Positions 1-12,603 of a stretch of DNA of 64,000 nt are shown one piece after another; the first letter of the stretch is position 1; the number at the start of each line of letters is the position of its first letter. Source of the stretch: Syncephalis fuscata (taxonomy: Eukaryota; Zoopagomycota; Zoopagomycetes; Zoopagales; Piptocephalidaceae); the NCBI GenBank assembly GCA_025786725.1, contig JAHLTZ010000023.1:310001-374000 (forward strand), read 5' to 3'. The position numbers and the translations under genes were made by a program. Under the pieces are notes generated by a model that worked only from the letters and a program-made list of their open reading frames with translations, was not told where the DNA came from and made no database searches.

Positions 1-1110
1 GACCAGTTGGTAAGATGGCCGGTATCAATAAGCGTTGTTGACGAGATGCATGAGCCTGGAAAGGAATGCGCGACTGTAGATACGTGTATGGACTTGTATA
101 TGAAGTAATTGATGAATCGGGTTCATCTAAATTGTCGATAGAAGCATTAGCTATACCACGATTTTGTTGCTGTTGTTGCTGTTGCTGTTGCCGTGCCATA
201 TTGGCATGGAACGCTTGAGCAGTATCAGCAATCTTAGCAGCTGCTGGTGGTATTTTATCAGCTTCAGTACCAGCCAGTGCAGCAATAGCGCCGGGTACTT
301 CAGTGTTATTTAAGTTAAAAATCATCTTTTGTAAGTGATCCGGTACCGGCATATTTTTGGAAATAAGCTTAAAAGCGTATATTTGATTGCGTAATGCTGA
401 CAGTTGTGTCTGTGAAAATGGCACCATATCATTGCCTGTAGAATTGGCACCATTGGTCGCTGGTTTGTTATTACTAACTGTTGCATTACCGCCAGATGTT
501 GGTGGCCCAGAAGTACCAGCAGATGATATACCTGTCATTGGTATCGATTGACCTGCTGATAGATTACGACCCTGTAATGATGTTGACATAGCAGCACGTT
601 GTGCCATTTGTTGTTGTTGTTGCTGCTGCTGCTGCTGCTGCTGTTGTTGTTGTTGTTGTAAAACTGCTTGTTGAGCAGATAGTCCAATTTGATCTAAAGT
701 GTATCAATTTAGTAAATAAATAAACAAATAATAGTTACGACAACTTACTTGTTGCTGGTTGAGCAGATAGTCCCAATTGACCTATCAAATTATATTAGTT
801 AATATTTTGATAAATAAACAAATAACACTAACCTGTCGTTTGTTGATTACGATGGACTACTTGTAGAACACCAATCAATCGAGCATACTCCGCGCTATTT
901 TGCTCGTTGGCACCTTGTAATGCTAGTGCATGGACCGACTATATCACAATAATAGCCATGGTATTAGCGATCTACACGTCTTACTATTTTTTTATCGCAA
1001 CCTACCGAGATCATGTTCCGAATCCTTTCAGCGGTTAGCGGCGCTGCCAACCCACTAGTGGATGATCCTCCAATATTAGGCAGCGAGGCTGCGGGCGGTG
1101 GCTGACTCAT
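1..1110 (-). CDS. SNF2: SNF2/STH1-type chromatin remodelling ATPase, N-terminal part (runs off the left edge)
   Basis: The visible N-terminus carries a QLQ domain at about 330-425 (PFSQTQLSALRNQIYAF, then a PVP motif). This domain marks the Snf2/Brahma catalytic subunit of SWI/SNF and RSC-type nuclear remodellers; the helicase and bromodomain would lie left of the window. Four exons read in one frame: 1110-1006, 938-833, 781-749 and 693-1, with introns of 51-67 nt. Poly-Gln tracts flank the QLQ domain (around 155-200 and 605-660). The start is the ATG at 1110 (MSQPPPAAS); the frame stays open upstream but has no earlier ATG. Exon 3 is an 11-codon near-copy of the start of exon 4. Which paralogue (Snf2 or Sth1) cannot be told from this part. 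Confidence 0.8.
661..832 (-). repeat. Tandem duplication of a mini-exon with its intron inside the SNF2 gene
   Basis: Exon 3 (781-749) and the first 33 nt of exon 4 (693-661) both encode a (Q)(L/I)GLSAQ(P/Q)A peptide. The introns preceding each (832-782 and 748-694) share a TTATTTGTTTATTTAT block near their donors. Both junctions are phase 1, so the protein frame is unaffected. I infer a duplication of about 90 bp that copied an exon edge together with its intron. Confidence 0.7.
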
Positions 1111-2202
1111 GATGGCCTGTACACCAAACGGCCACTGTGTCCCTGATTCGTTTAAACGTGTCAATCAAGAACAAAAGTGCAGACTAACAATAGGAGTATC
1201 GCTTTGTATTTATAGATTCGACTAGTCGTATTGGTCAGTGTCGTGTGGGTGGTAGAATGGTGGTGGGTGGTTGTGTCAAACACGCACTACTCGTTTGTCC
1301 TCACACTCGCACACTCGTACAAATATAGTTTAATGGGTGAGTGTGTGTTGTTGTGTAGTGTGTGTGTATCGTGTGTTTTTATCGGATGTAGCGTGGTGTT
1401 GTTATGAGAGAAGGAGAAGACAGAAAGTGAGAGAACGAGTAAGAATGTGACGATATGATGAGTGGGAATAGAGATAAGTAGAGAGGAGGCTAGTAAATGA
1501 GTGTATGAAAGAGGGATTTGGTGTGAAAAGGAGATGGAAATTTGACAGTTTATAATTTGATAGTTTGATTACAATACACACTATTGGATAATATTGATAA
1601 TTATTAACATCTATATTAATATTGGTATTAGCGTTAATGTTGTTGTTAGTATTATGCTGTTGGTATTAGTATGCAATATATATATATTAACTAATAAATA
1701 TCAATGCTATTAGAGTTAATAATTTAATTTTTATTAATTGATTAATTAATTAGTTAAATAAATAGGCTATTTATTATCAAATACTGTTTATAAATACTAT
1801 ATCATATTAATTATACTTTATTACTATTAAGATAAGTAACAGTATAGAGCAGTACAGGATAAAGTTGTTGTCTATTATACTAATAAATATTGATTGAAGC
1901 AGTCATAAAATAATAGTGTCGGATTTAGCCGAATTTTTATTTTTTTATTTTTTATTTTAATCACCGTAATTTGTGTGTGTGTGTGTGTGTGTGTGCGGAG
2001 TAAGAGACACGAGAAACGGTGAATATACAACCGTTGTACTTCTTTGAATCTATTCAATCTTTGTTAGTCCATGCATTGGTGTTGTTGTTACTGCTGTTCC
2101 TTTTTATACCGTTAAGTCATATTTGGTACGGGATTTGACTTGGCTGTGTATACGTGCAGGTCTACACATATCTACCAGTAAGAACATTCTTGGTAGACCA
2201 TA
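1111..2202. other. Divergent intergenic region, SNF2 / RPO41
   Basis: No convincing gene seen. 1230-1510 is strongly G/T- and purine-rich on the plus strand (pyrimidine/adenine-rich on the SNF2 sense strand), as often seen near fungal transcription starts. 1540-1960 is very AT-rich. It should hold the promoters of both flanking genes. Confidence 0.5.
1973..1995. repeat. (GT)n microsatellite
   Basis: An uninterrupted GT run of about 23 bp in the upstream region of the mitochondrial RNA polymerase gene. Confidence 0.9.
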
Positions 2203-5200
2203 ATGCTTTCCCAATGGCTTTATCGCCGATCTAATCGGCTTTCAAAGAGTCTGGTCAATACGACCACGGCTATGACAGGCCGAGTCGCATATCATACATC
2301 TATTAACGTTAGAAATGGACACGGTATTACACATACTAGCTGTAGTATGTCATTACAGCCACGGTCTATAGTATTAAAACGCGACCAATCCACTGCTGCT
2401 GTCACGTCTCTAGCACAAACGCAAACATCGTCACCACCACTACCACCACCAGTATCATCAACAACGGAAACGAATCCAGCTACGATTAATAACACTACAC
2501 CATTGCTTCAGCTACATCCAAACTAGCTAATAACAGTTTGGCACTTGCAACTCCACTGGTTATTCCTTCAGATACCATCTTTCTAGGTGGTAAAGGACCA
2601 GATATGGAGGAACAAATATCAATTATGCTTATTTGTTTGAAGAGTGGCCATATCGATCGTGCTCATACAATTCTAAAAACACTTGCCAAGAACAAACCAA
2701 TTCGACAGTCGCGATTCTTTGATGTCAATTTGCATAACTCGTTTATTGAGGCATATATATCAAAACCGGGCCGACCTGATACACGTCAAGCACTCTACTG
2801 GTTCGATGAGATGAAGAAATCAGGTGCCAAACCCAATACAACAACTTATGCCATTTTAATTAAAGGGCTTATTCGGTAAGTAGTAATTAGGATGAACTGG
2901 CCCAGAATGGTTTATTAATGGCCATAATTAGTGAAGGAACTGCAAATACAGCAAAGATTGTAATCAAAGAAATGATTAAAGAAGGACACGACATTAATAC
3001 ACTCATTGCTAATCGACATCTTTCCGACGATGATTTAAAGGCGCTAAATGTATGTAGGAGTACAAATATAACCAATTATTTATTAATCGTTAAATATAAT
3101 TAGCTGTTTCGGCAAAGAGCATCACCACAACCAAAAACGGATATTACGGTAGAAATGCTTGATACTATTAAGCCATCAGCCCCTTCATCGTTTAAAAATA
3201 ACGAATTAGCAACAAATACTGAATCTAATTTGGTCAATGAACTACCCAAGGCGCGTGCCACTAACGTAAGTAATTAGTAAGAGCAACACTCATTACAGTA
3301 AACACTAATCATTTTGCTATAGGTACTGGGACTTAAACTATTAAAGAAATCGTTAAATCCTATTAACGCCAAAGATTTGGACCAATATGAACGTCAATTG
3401 CAACTTGAAGAACAAGCAATGGTGGCATCACTTGAACGTTTAAAATCGTCTAGTGATGAACAATTTATTGGTATGAAATTAAGCTCATCTCCACTGCGTC
3501 GATTGATGTGGAAATGGCATCAAAAACTGACACCACTTATTGAACAAGAACAAGAAAGTGCCCGTATCCATATTGGCAGTAAGTGATAACATATAATGGA
3601 GTGACTATTCCATTGTACTTACGATTGCTTCTACTATTATAGAAAGGAAAGAGTCAACCCGTAATGCATGTGCTCCATTCGTTGGCCTACTCGATGCTGA
3701 GCGTCTATCTGTATTAACAATTCAACAAATGCTACGACTACATAGTACAGGTGGTATTGTTGGTGGTATGAAGACGGCTCGTGCAGTGTCTGAAATTGGA
3801 CGAGTTATTGAACAAGAATACTGTGCCGAACAAAGACGAGCAAATCATAATAGCTTTCTTGTAAGTACTTATTATTATTATTATTATTAAACGTTTAATT
3901 TACCTATACATACACTATTAGAAAGAGAAACGTAAAAATTTACAAGAACTTTATTCGTCGGGTCAATTATTTGATGTTGAAGAACGGAAAAAACAGGCCA
4001 AGTTACTTAAGGACAGTCCCAGTGAAGATTGGATGCCACAATGGCCGACTTCTGTTCGCATTAAGGTATATAACTTATTATTTAATATATTGATAATAGT
4101 TAATTAATTGACATTTATTCAGTTGGGATCATTACTTTCATCTTTATTAATGAGTATAGCCAAGATTACAGTACCTCAAATTGACCCAATAACTAAAGAA
4201 AAGACGTGAGTTATTAATATATTATTTACTAATTATTGGTATTAATTTATATTTAATTAGTGAAATTGAAGCTGATGCCTTCTTCCATACTTATATGTTC
4301 GCACAAGGACATCGAACGGGAGCAATTCGTATGCACTCCAAGTTATCTGAACTGTTTTCGCGTGACTCTATTAATGAAGCATTGGATCCACGTATGTTGC
4401 CAATGCTTGTATTACCACGACCATGGGTTCGATATGATAGTGGCGGCTATCTATCACGACAAGGTACTTTTTTTACTCCTAGTACTGTTAATTAGATTGT
4501 TAATATTTAATACTATAGGCATTTGTATGCGAATTAAGGATTCGCCGGAACAATTCAGATATCTTAAAGAAGCATCAAATCAAGAAAGAATCTCATCAGT
4601 ACTTAATGGCCTTGATGTTCTTGGTAGTACGCCGTGGAAGATTAATGAAAAGGTGCTTAGTGTAGCACTCTATGCCTGGAATTCTGGTAAGCTATTAATA
4701 ATATTAGTATTAACATGGCTTGCTATTCTACTACATATTTATGCTAATGTGATGTTAATAGGCAAGGATTATCCATGTATTCCTTCTTTAATGGAAAATA
4801 TGAATTTACCACCAAAACCTGAAAATATACCAGAGAATTATCAAGAATTACGTAAATGGCATTTAGATGCTAAAAGACTCGAAAATGAATTCCGTAATCA
4901 TCATTCACAACGTTGTGATGTCAATTACAAAATAGAAATTGCTCGAGCTGTAAGTATTTAATACAACAGTTTTATATTTAATATTAATATTTTATAGTTT
5001 GCTGGTGAAACTATTTATTTTCCACATAATCTTGATTTTAGAGGACGTGCCTACCCTATTCCACCTCTATTTAACCATCTTGGTAATGATATCTGTCGTG
5101 GTCTTTTACTATTTGCCGAAGGAAAGCCATTGGGTAAACGAGGCATGGAATGGTTAAAGATTCAAATAGCTAGTTTAGCCGGCTATGACAAGTAAGTGAA

Positions 5201-7182
5201 TAGTAGTAATTATATGTATTTATAGTGATTAACAATAATATGTATTTATCAATAATAGACATTCATTTAAAGAGCGTATTGAATTTGTTGATCAGCATTT
5301 AGATGATATATTCGACTCGGCTGACAATCCTATTGATGTAAGTTAATTGGTATAAGTAATAAGATATTACTAAATCATACTAATATTATTGACATTTAGG
5401 GACGTCAATGGTGGCTTAAAGCAGAGGATGCTTGGCAGATATTGGCTGCGTGTATTGAATTAACTGAAGCATTACGATCTCCAGATCCATTAAAATATAA
5501 AAGCCATATTCCTATCCATCAGGTATAATTATAAAGAATATGATAATATACTAGTTAACTAATTATTGTTATTGTTATTGTTATTATTAGGATGGTACTT
5601 GTAATGGTCTACAACATTATGCTGCCTTAGGTGGCGATGTACAAGGTGCAACTCAAGTCAATTTATTGCCATCAGACTTTCCACAAGATGTTTACACAGG
5701 TGTTTGTAATTTGGTCAATCGATCAATTGATGAAGAAGCAAAACAAGGTGTTAAAGAAGCAGTAGCACTTCAAGGCAAAGTGAATCGTAAAGTAAGTTAT
5801 ATATATATATATATATATTTAAAGCGCCTTTATTTATTTAACTGATATATGTACGTAGATTGTTAAGCAAACGGTTATGACCAATGTCTACGGTGTTACA
5901 TTTGTTGGTGCTCGTGATCAAATTGCTAATCGCCTTAAAGAATTGGACGATTTACCTCAAGAGCATATATGGCAATATTCAACCTATCTGACCCATCAAG
6001 TATTTAATTCACTTGGTGAGATGTTTGAAGGTGCTCGTGCCCTTCAAGATTGGTTAAGTGAATCGGCTCGACGTATTGCTAAAAGTCTACCCGCTGAAGT
6101 ACTCGAAACAAAGCCTAGTAATAAGAAATCAACTAAGCTGAATAAGTCAAAGAAGAATGGCAGCAACGCAGGCCGGCGACAACAACTAATGACCAATGTT
6201 ATATGGACTACACCATTGGGTCTACCTATTGTACAGCCATACCGTAGAAATACTCGTAAATTGGTTAGTATTTATTATAATAGTAGCTATAATGATTAAT
6301 TCATATTTTATTTATTTATTTAGATACGAACAGTGTTGCAGTCCATTACTGTATCTGATCCGACTTTAGAGACACCAGTGAATGCTCAAAAACAAAGAAC
6401 GGCTTTTCCACCCAACTTTGTTCATTCGCTTGATGCCACACATATGCTATTGTCGGCTATTGCTTGTCAGCAGCATAAGCTTACATTTGCTGCAGTTCAC
6501 GATAGTTACTGGACACATGCCACGGATATCGATAAGATGAACGTATTGTTACGTGAACAGTTTATTGCTCTTCATAGTCAACCATTGATGGAGAATCTAC
6601 GTAATGAGTTTATTGAACGATATGCCAGTTACAAAATGCCCGCCACTGTTCTTAATAAACCGGCTGTAGGACTAATCAATAGATCGACAAAAACATTAAA
6701 GAAAGAAGAGATGCAACAGCATAACACATTAATTGTAGAACAAGAACTGTCAAATACGGCAATACCGCAGTGATCACTGAACTACAAATGATACGGCAAT
6801 ACCGATGGATGCAGACACACGAGCTGCCATGACTGTTGATGCCACCATTAATGAGACTGAGCGTATCATTGATCCAATGGCACCGGCAGATGAACATTTA
6901 GACGATACAGAAGAAGGTGATATTGTTGAAGAGTGTGATAGTGATGGCCGGTCTACTGGTAAGACGACCACCACTGATCAGTATACTCGACACGATGTGT
7001 CATCTAGTATTACGGGAAAAGAGTCTGAAATGACCAATACAAACGGTGATACAACTTCATTAGAACAAGAAGAATCAGTAGCGGCAAAAACAACATGGAT
7101 AGATTTAGAATTCCCGCCATTACCACCTCGTGGTAAATTTGACATTGCATCTGTAAGTCAAAGTAACTATTTCTTCCATTAA
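2203..7182 (+). CDS. RPO41: Mitochondrial DNA-directed RNA polymerase (T7-like)
   Basis: Single-subunit polymerase that transcribes mitochondrial DNA. The N-terminus ([17 protein letters not shown]) is a basic amphipathic presequence. A PPR-like segment follows (about 2730-3050), with [13 protein letters not shown] formed across the 2876-2931 intron. The polymerase core is complete: an [11 protein letters not shown] block near 5040, motif [16 protein letters not shown] near 5592 with the catalytic Asp, motif B region [10 protein letters not shown] near 5867, and motif C VHDSYW near 6500 with the second catalytic Asp. About 15 introns of 50-75 nt. The conserved C-terminal tail ([11 protein letters not shown] ... 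YFFH) ends at 7182 but lies in a different frame from the core. The frame also changes once between 2493 and 2524 without a clear intron; GTATGT at 2345 is a possible but long-intron donor. Both are probably sequence errors. Confidence 0.92.
6754..6804 (+). repeat. 14-bp direct repeat with 37-bp period that breaks the RPO41 frame
   Basis: ATACGGCAATACCG occurs at 6754 and again at 6791. Removing one 37-bp period joins the catalytic core frame to the frame of the conserved C-terminal tail, and also removes the TGA at 6771. I could not find a GT-AG intron of suitable length here. Confidence 0.75.
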
Positions 7183-7451
7183 TTACAATAATAGTAATAG
7201 TAATAATACTTTACATTATGGTATTATTAGCGTTAACAATGCCATTTAACATATAAACCATATAAATACGCACTACTTGCCTGCATGTATGATAGAACAT
7301 AATCATTAGGCGCGTCAATTTTTATTCACTCGTTTTATTATTAGTATAAAAGTAAAAAAAATAAACAGATGAAATTCGCCTTTCATATTTATATACTAGT
7401 CATGTTATATATATATATAGGAAGAGAGAGAATGTGTGTATATGTTATTAG
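7183..7451. other. Short convergent gap, RPO41 / RING gene
   Basis: 269 bp of AT-rich sequence with a short TA run near 7406-7420. It should contain the 3' ends of the two convergent genes. No separate feature seen. Confidence 0.5.
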
Positions 7452-10400
7452 TTAACCGAAATACAAACGAATGATTTGAGTAATTGCTCGTCGACAAACA
7501 CAACAGTGTTCATTTAACGTAAGGGCACACTTTTCACAAGTGACAGCGTGTCCGCATGGAATAATAACATGTGAAATGGGCTGTTCATAACAAATACGAC
7601 AACGCCATTCAGTGGGTACAGAAGGTGTTTCCGATTCAGTTTCTTGACCGGCTGCTTCAAGTCGTACTTGTTGCTCGCAGGCCATTTTTGATAATTCTGC
7701 TTGCATACTTTCAAGTTGTTCATTAACTTGGTGTAAATAAATATTTTCTTGAAGTAAACGTCGGTTGGTGCGCTGGATTTCAAATAATTCCTCTTGTAAA
7801 CGTCGGAAAGCATCCCTTTGTGCCTCAATATTGAGCGGTAATGAATCATCATGGTCGGGTGGCACTATAGCCGGTGACGGTGATGACGGCGATGATGATG
7901 ATGATGTTGATACGGTTGGATTAACCGTAACTACTGGTTCTGGTAATGGTGGTGGCAAAGGCGCACGTCCACGTGGTACTGTACGTAACGGCATAGTTGG
8001 TGTTGAAGATGGTAATGTTGTTGATGTAGATGCTACTGCTGCTGATGTGGATACTGATGTTACTACTACTGATGTTGCTGTTGTGGTGGTGGTGGTGGTT
8101 GCTGCTATTGTACTTGTACCAATTGATGTGGTGGATGGCAATCCTCTATCGTGGTTGTTATTTGATGACTCTAATCGTCGTGAATAATGTTGATTTCTAC
8201 GCGATCCTTCCTCTGTAAAATGACTATTACCAATGTTAGTATCACGTTCATCAAATGATACATTTCGATGACCATTGTAAGAATGGTGACGTGATGATCG
8301 TGAATCCGAGCCATTAGTATCATAATTATTATAATCAATATTAGTATTGGCATTATTAATGCTATTACTATTACTATTGCCGTCATTTAATGAGGATCGT
8401 TGATTACGTTGATTTCGATGTCGTATACCTTCATCCACTCTATTATTGGTCTGCGTCTCATGGTGTAAATCTGCCGGTTCTAATGGCGGCGGTAATATAA
8501 CATTAACCCGACCATAGTTTGATAGACCAGTCGATTGACTACTGCCTCGTGAACGTCCAAATGATGAAGCAGATGTTGAAGTATTCGTATTGTTGCCATT
8601 ATTAGTCCTCGGTTCATTTATATAGTTCGATGAGGTAGACTGATTCGTTATAGCGTTGTTATGTTGTGTTGCAGACTCGTTTGATGTAAATCGAGTACTG
8701 CCACTTGCCGAATTACCATTAGTAGTTTCATGATGTCGAGGTGTCTTTTTCTTGTTATTATCACGTGTTTTTGCACCTTGTGTTGGACCTGGGCTGTTAT
8801 CTAAATTATAATGTCGATGGCTGTGTTGGCTAAATGTCGTAGGATCATTGGCGGTGGAAGAGCGATAGTTTGATGAAGTAGAAGTTGCGGGTCGTTCCAA
8901 GCTTGCAGATCTTGAATTAGTTGTTTGGGTACCAATAGATAAATAATGAGCTTGTCTACTTGATTCACGTAATTCGGTCGATTCATTTGCCGTAGAAGTT
9001 GTTGATGAACTTTCTGTACCCAATGCTAAATCGCGTTTATTTCGTAATGTCTTTTTCTTCTTCTTATTAGACGACTTTTTACCAGTTTCATTAGTATTTA
9101 ATAATTCCGTTTCTAATAGAAATAAATCTGCGTCATTTTCGTTTATACAAGACTGCGGCTGTTTTGATGTAGATGCCGTAGCATTACCAATATCAGTCAT
9201 AACAGATGGACGCGTGTGTCGACCTGTTTCAGTAGATGTCGGTGCTATTGGCAAATCTGACGACTTGTCCAACGATGCGACATTATTGGTATTATGCCGA
9301 GCGTGATTAGAAGTTACAGTTAAGCTAGATGTCGTATTTTTTGTTGTTATCGTCGAATGGACATTATTCTGCTCAGCCATATTAAATACCCAGATTGGAC
9401 CATCTTCGCTGTCAATGGCAGTCGATCCATTGCATGATTGAGAAGTAGATGGTTGTGGCTGTTGGTCACGACTTGAATGTTTGTTTCTATGCTTATTTTT
9501 AATTTTACAGAGGAATGTTGAATTGGGGTATTGCTGTTGTTATTTTCATTGAGTGGTGGTGGTGGTGTACAAGTAGACGTCTCCAGTGCTGCTACTGCAG
9601 TTGTTGTTGCTGTTGCTGTTAAAGTTGTTGAAGTTGAAGTTGTGGCTATTGTAGATACATTTGGGTCTGATGGGTTTGTCTGTATACTTGCCACACCATC
9701 GGTATTCTAAATAAACTATTGTTAGTGCTGATTAATTAATAATTATTAGATTAGTACTAACCAGCTGTGTTAAAGAGCGTCGTCGATTAAGAATTTGTGC
9801 ATTATTAGAACTTGAATCAACAGAACATGTTGGATGTCGTAAATGCAATGGCTGTTCGAATGGAACATGCTCTGCCCATAGCACCCAAGCACATCGATTT
9901 GGCTGACCATCTTTGGCATGGCGGCAAATAAACCGATATCGTCGACCAGATGGCGATCCTGGTATTTCCCTCTCATCTACTACAGGATCGCCGCAATAAC
10001 ACTTTGGTGTTTGCATAAATTGATAAGGACCTTGGTTAAAAGAACGAAATGCTATTCGAAATGTAGTATTAAACCATGGGCACATCATTAGCTCTAGATT
10101 CTCGTAGGCGGGCCGTGGATAGATTTCAGAGGGCCGGACAGGTGGTGGCTCATTAGAATTACCCGGTCGTTGCATACGGCTTGTATACTCAAACCAGGCA
10201 TTTTCCTGTGCACATATTTCTTGCCACGCATCTTCGTGAACGTGAAAACAGCATATAGGCGGATCAATAGTCTTTTCCCAATGCTGTTTTAGTGCATATA
10301 ACATGGCACGCCAATGAATATCCGGCATCAATGCCGATTTACGATCTGGATGCGATAGCCAATTGAACTGCAATTTAGTCAATGGATCTTTGCCGTTAAT

Positions 10401-10826
10401 CTCTGGCACTATCTGACCAAGCTCTATGTTATCATCGCCACTACCGCTATCGCCTAGGATAGCCTTCGCCGTCTCTGCCTCTCGCACACGCCGATTCGCT
10501 TGAATGCCTTTTTGTAGCTTTGTTCCTACAGCAGTTGGAGACGGCCTACTACTCGGTGAAGTTAGTCGATTCATATGGTGACAGTCATAAACGCCTCCAA
10601 TATCAGGTGACTCGGTCCGCGAGGCAGGCAGGCCGCAGAAGCAAAGTACGGTCTTGGATTTGAGCATAATGACATCGGGCGGTGCCTTTTGTTTGGAGGG
10701 TGCGCCATTGTTATGATTGTCGGACGATCGCAGCGCTGGACGCTTTCCAAACGACGTTCGGCGATTGTCGTGTTGTTGTTGACGGTGGTGGGCGCTAGAA
10801 TGTCCAGCATACTTATGCTGTTGCAT
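7452..10826 (-). CDS. Large GRF-like zinc finger plus C3HC4 RING finger protein, probable E3 ubiquitin ligase
   Basis: Three exons join in frame: 10826 to about 9763, then from about 9710 to 9509 (intron 9508-9459, GTAAAA...CAG, 50 nt), then on to 7452. The start is the ATG at 10826. The N-terminal third has two Cys/His clusters: CFCG...YDCHH (about 10640-10570), followed by CCFHVHEDAW, and CYCG...GRRYRFIC...CAWVLWAE (about 10000-9870). The second matches the spacing of GRF-type zinc fingers. The middle is a long Ser/Thr/Asn-rich low-complexity region. A coiled coil near 7840-7640 precedes a C-terminal RING (CRICYEQP ... CGHAVTCEKC ... CCVC) at about 7595-7475. Ubiquitin ligase activity follows from the RING family; the substrate is unknown. 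I do not recognise the gene by name. The pairing of GRF-like and RING modules suggests recruitment to nucleic acid, which is inference. Confidence 0.75.
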
Positions 10827-12603
10827 GACGAAAGGATACAGAATGTTGCTATTGTTATAAAAGGGAAAAACGAACAAATCTGAACAAAGAACAAATACGT
10901 AACGCTATTTTCAGCACCAAATACATAAGTAAATAGACTTGTCAGTGAGTGTGCGTGTGTGTGCGTTTGTGTATGGATGGTAAACGTGCTTATGAAATAT
11001 ATTGATTTCCATTACTTATTTCTTTTTTTAAAATTGCAAATGATGGCTCATAGAATATCATCTCAATGAAAGTGTGACGTGATTCGACGGCTATTCCTCT
11101 TATTGACGGTGCAACATCGTCATTATACTTGTTTAGTCCTCGCCAATCATTTTAACAATACAACATTAAGCTTTTCTGTATAGTAATAATAAATTGCTGG
11201 TATAAAGTGATTAGTAGTATTACCTATTGCTATTAATACTATAATTATAACTATCATTCTTATTATAATTATTTTATCTTAATTAATAAAATGATTTATA
11301 GATATCGATACTATTTTCTCTTTATTCATAAACTTGGTAGGCATTGCTAAAAAACATAAAGCTGTTGTTTACACATTGTACCATTGTGCCGTTTGGTTAT
11401 TGTTATTATTTAAATATGAATGTTCAATAAACGTCAACTTAACATAACAACAAACTTGTCAAGGCAGTTGTATAGAAACAAGTTAAATAGTGTCAACCTA
11501 TTTTCTATATCCCATATGATTTACAAGAATAGTACAATGGTTGTGAAAAATTGAATGCACTACTTGCCATACAGATTTCTTGGCATCTTGCCTTTATTTT
11601 TTAAATAGAATATAGCTAGGCTGATCTATTATAGCTATTATTAGAGCATAATGCGCAGTTTAAAAAGCAACATTTAATATACCTTTTTACCTATTTTCCT
11701 TATGGCCATTACCATTTTAATAAAGCAGCATGTATAGTTAAAATAGCAATACTGTTGTTTTATTAACCAAATCGCTGTAGATCAAAAATAGCTGAAAAAG
11801 CTGCAGTTACATGTACATGCTACAGTTACAATTCCGCTTATCGCTATATTGTTTGAGCTGCCGCAGAATCTTTATCGTAAACGGCAATAGCTCCCTTATT
11901 GTTTCAGATAGCACGTGGCCGTTTTGATCATCTACAGTAATATATGGCGTTATTGTCATATTTAGTGTGTAGCATTTTAAGCCATTTTGCTATTTCAGCA
12001 AATAATAAAAAAGCTTCGGAGTGTTCAATATAACTTTGCGGAGTGTTTTACATTTAATTTGCATATGGAAATGCACAAATCAAATAAGGTTGCTGTCAAT
12101 TTACATTTGCTATTTCGAACATTCCTTATGTTCGGAGGTAGAAACATTCCGGTAGTTTTTTTATTCCTTTGACAGCATAAATAAACGATATTTGCGGATG
12201 TATCTGCTATTCGCTACCTTTACGCAACGAACTCCTATGATTAAGACAATTTTTGCCGTTATCAAAATTTTGAACGATTTTCAGCTGTCTTGAGAAATTC
12301 TAAACAGCCTTTTTGCACCACTTATCCAGCAACATTTAGATCGACACTTTTCCCAAGTGTTACAACTACTCTGCTAAACGAAGCAACTATTGAAGAGCCG
12401 CCAATATTTAAATTCGCATCATTGCCACATTTGCTGCTGCTTATTCTATCTTCTCACCTTCCAAAGTGCTACCTCTTCTACTTCTACTCTATTCCCTTCT
12501 TTCAGTCCACCCTCCTCTTCTTGCTACCACCTTCATCGACTGATAAATAGCGCCCTGGTGGCGTTTGCATTTTTACACATCAAAAAGTTTTATATATATC
12601 ATC
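10827..12603. other. Long AT-rich intergenic region
   Basis: About 1.8 kb between divergent genes with no supportable gene; the short ORFs here look random. 12440-12540 is a pyrimidine-rich tract directly upstream of the Reeler gene, typical of a fungal core promoter/5' UTR. A short TG-rich patch lies near 10945-10972. Confidence 0.5.

Noticed and set aside
2876-2890. A 15-nt GTAAGT...TAG stretch that looks like an ultrashort intron
   Set aside because: It does not restore frame. The 56-nt intron 2876-2931 does, and completes a PPR-like motif.
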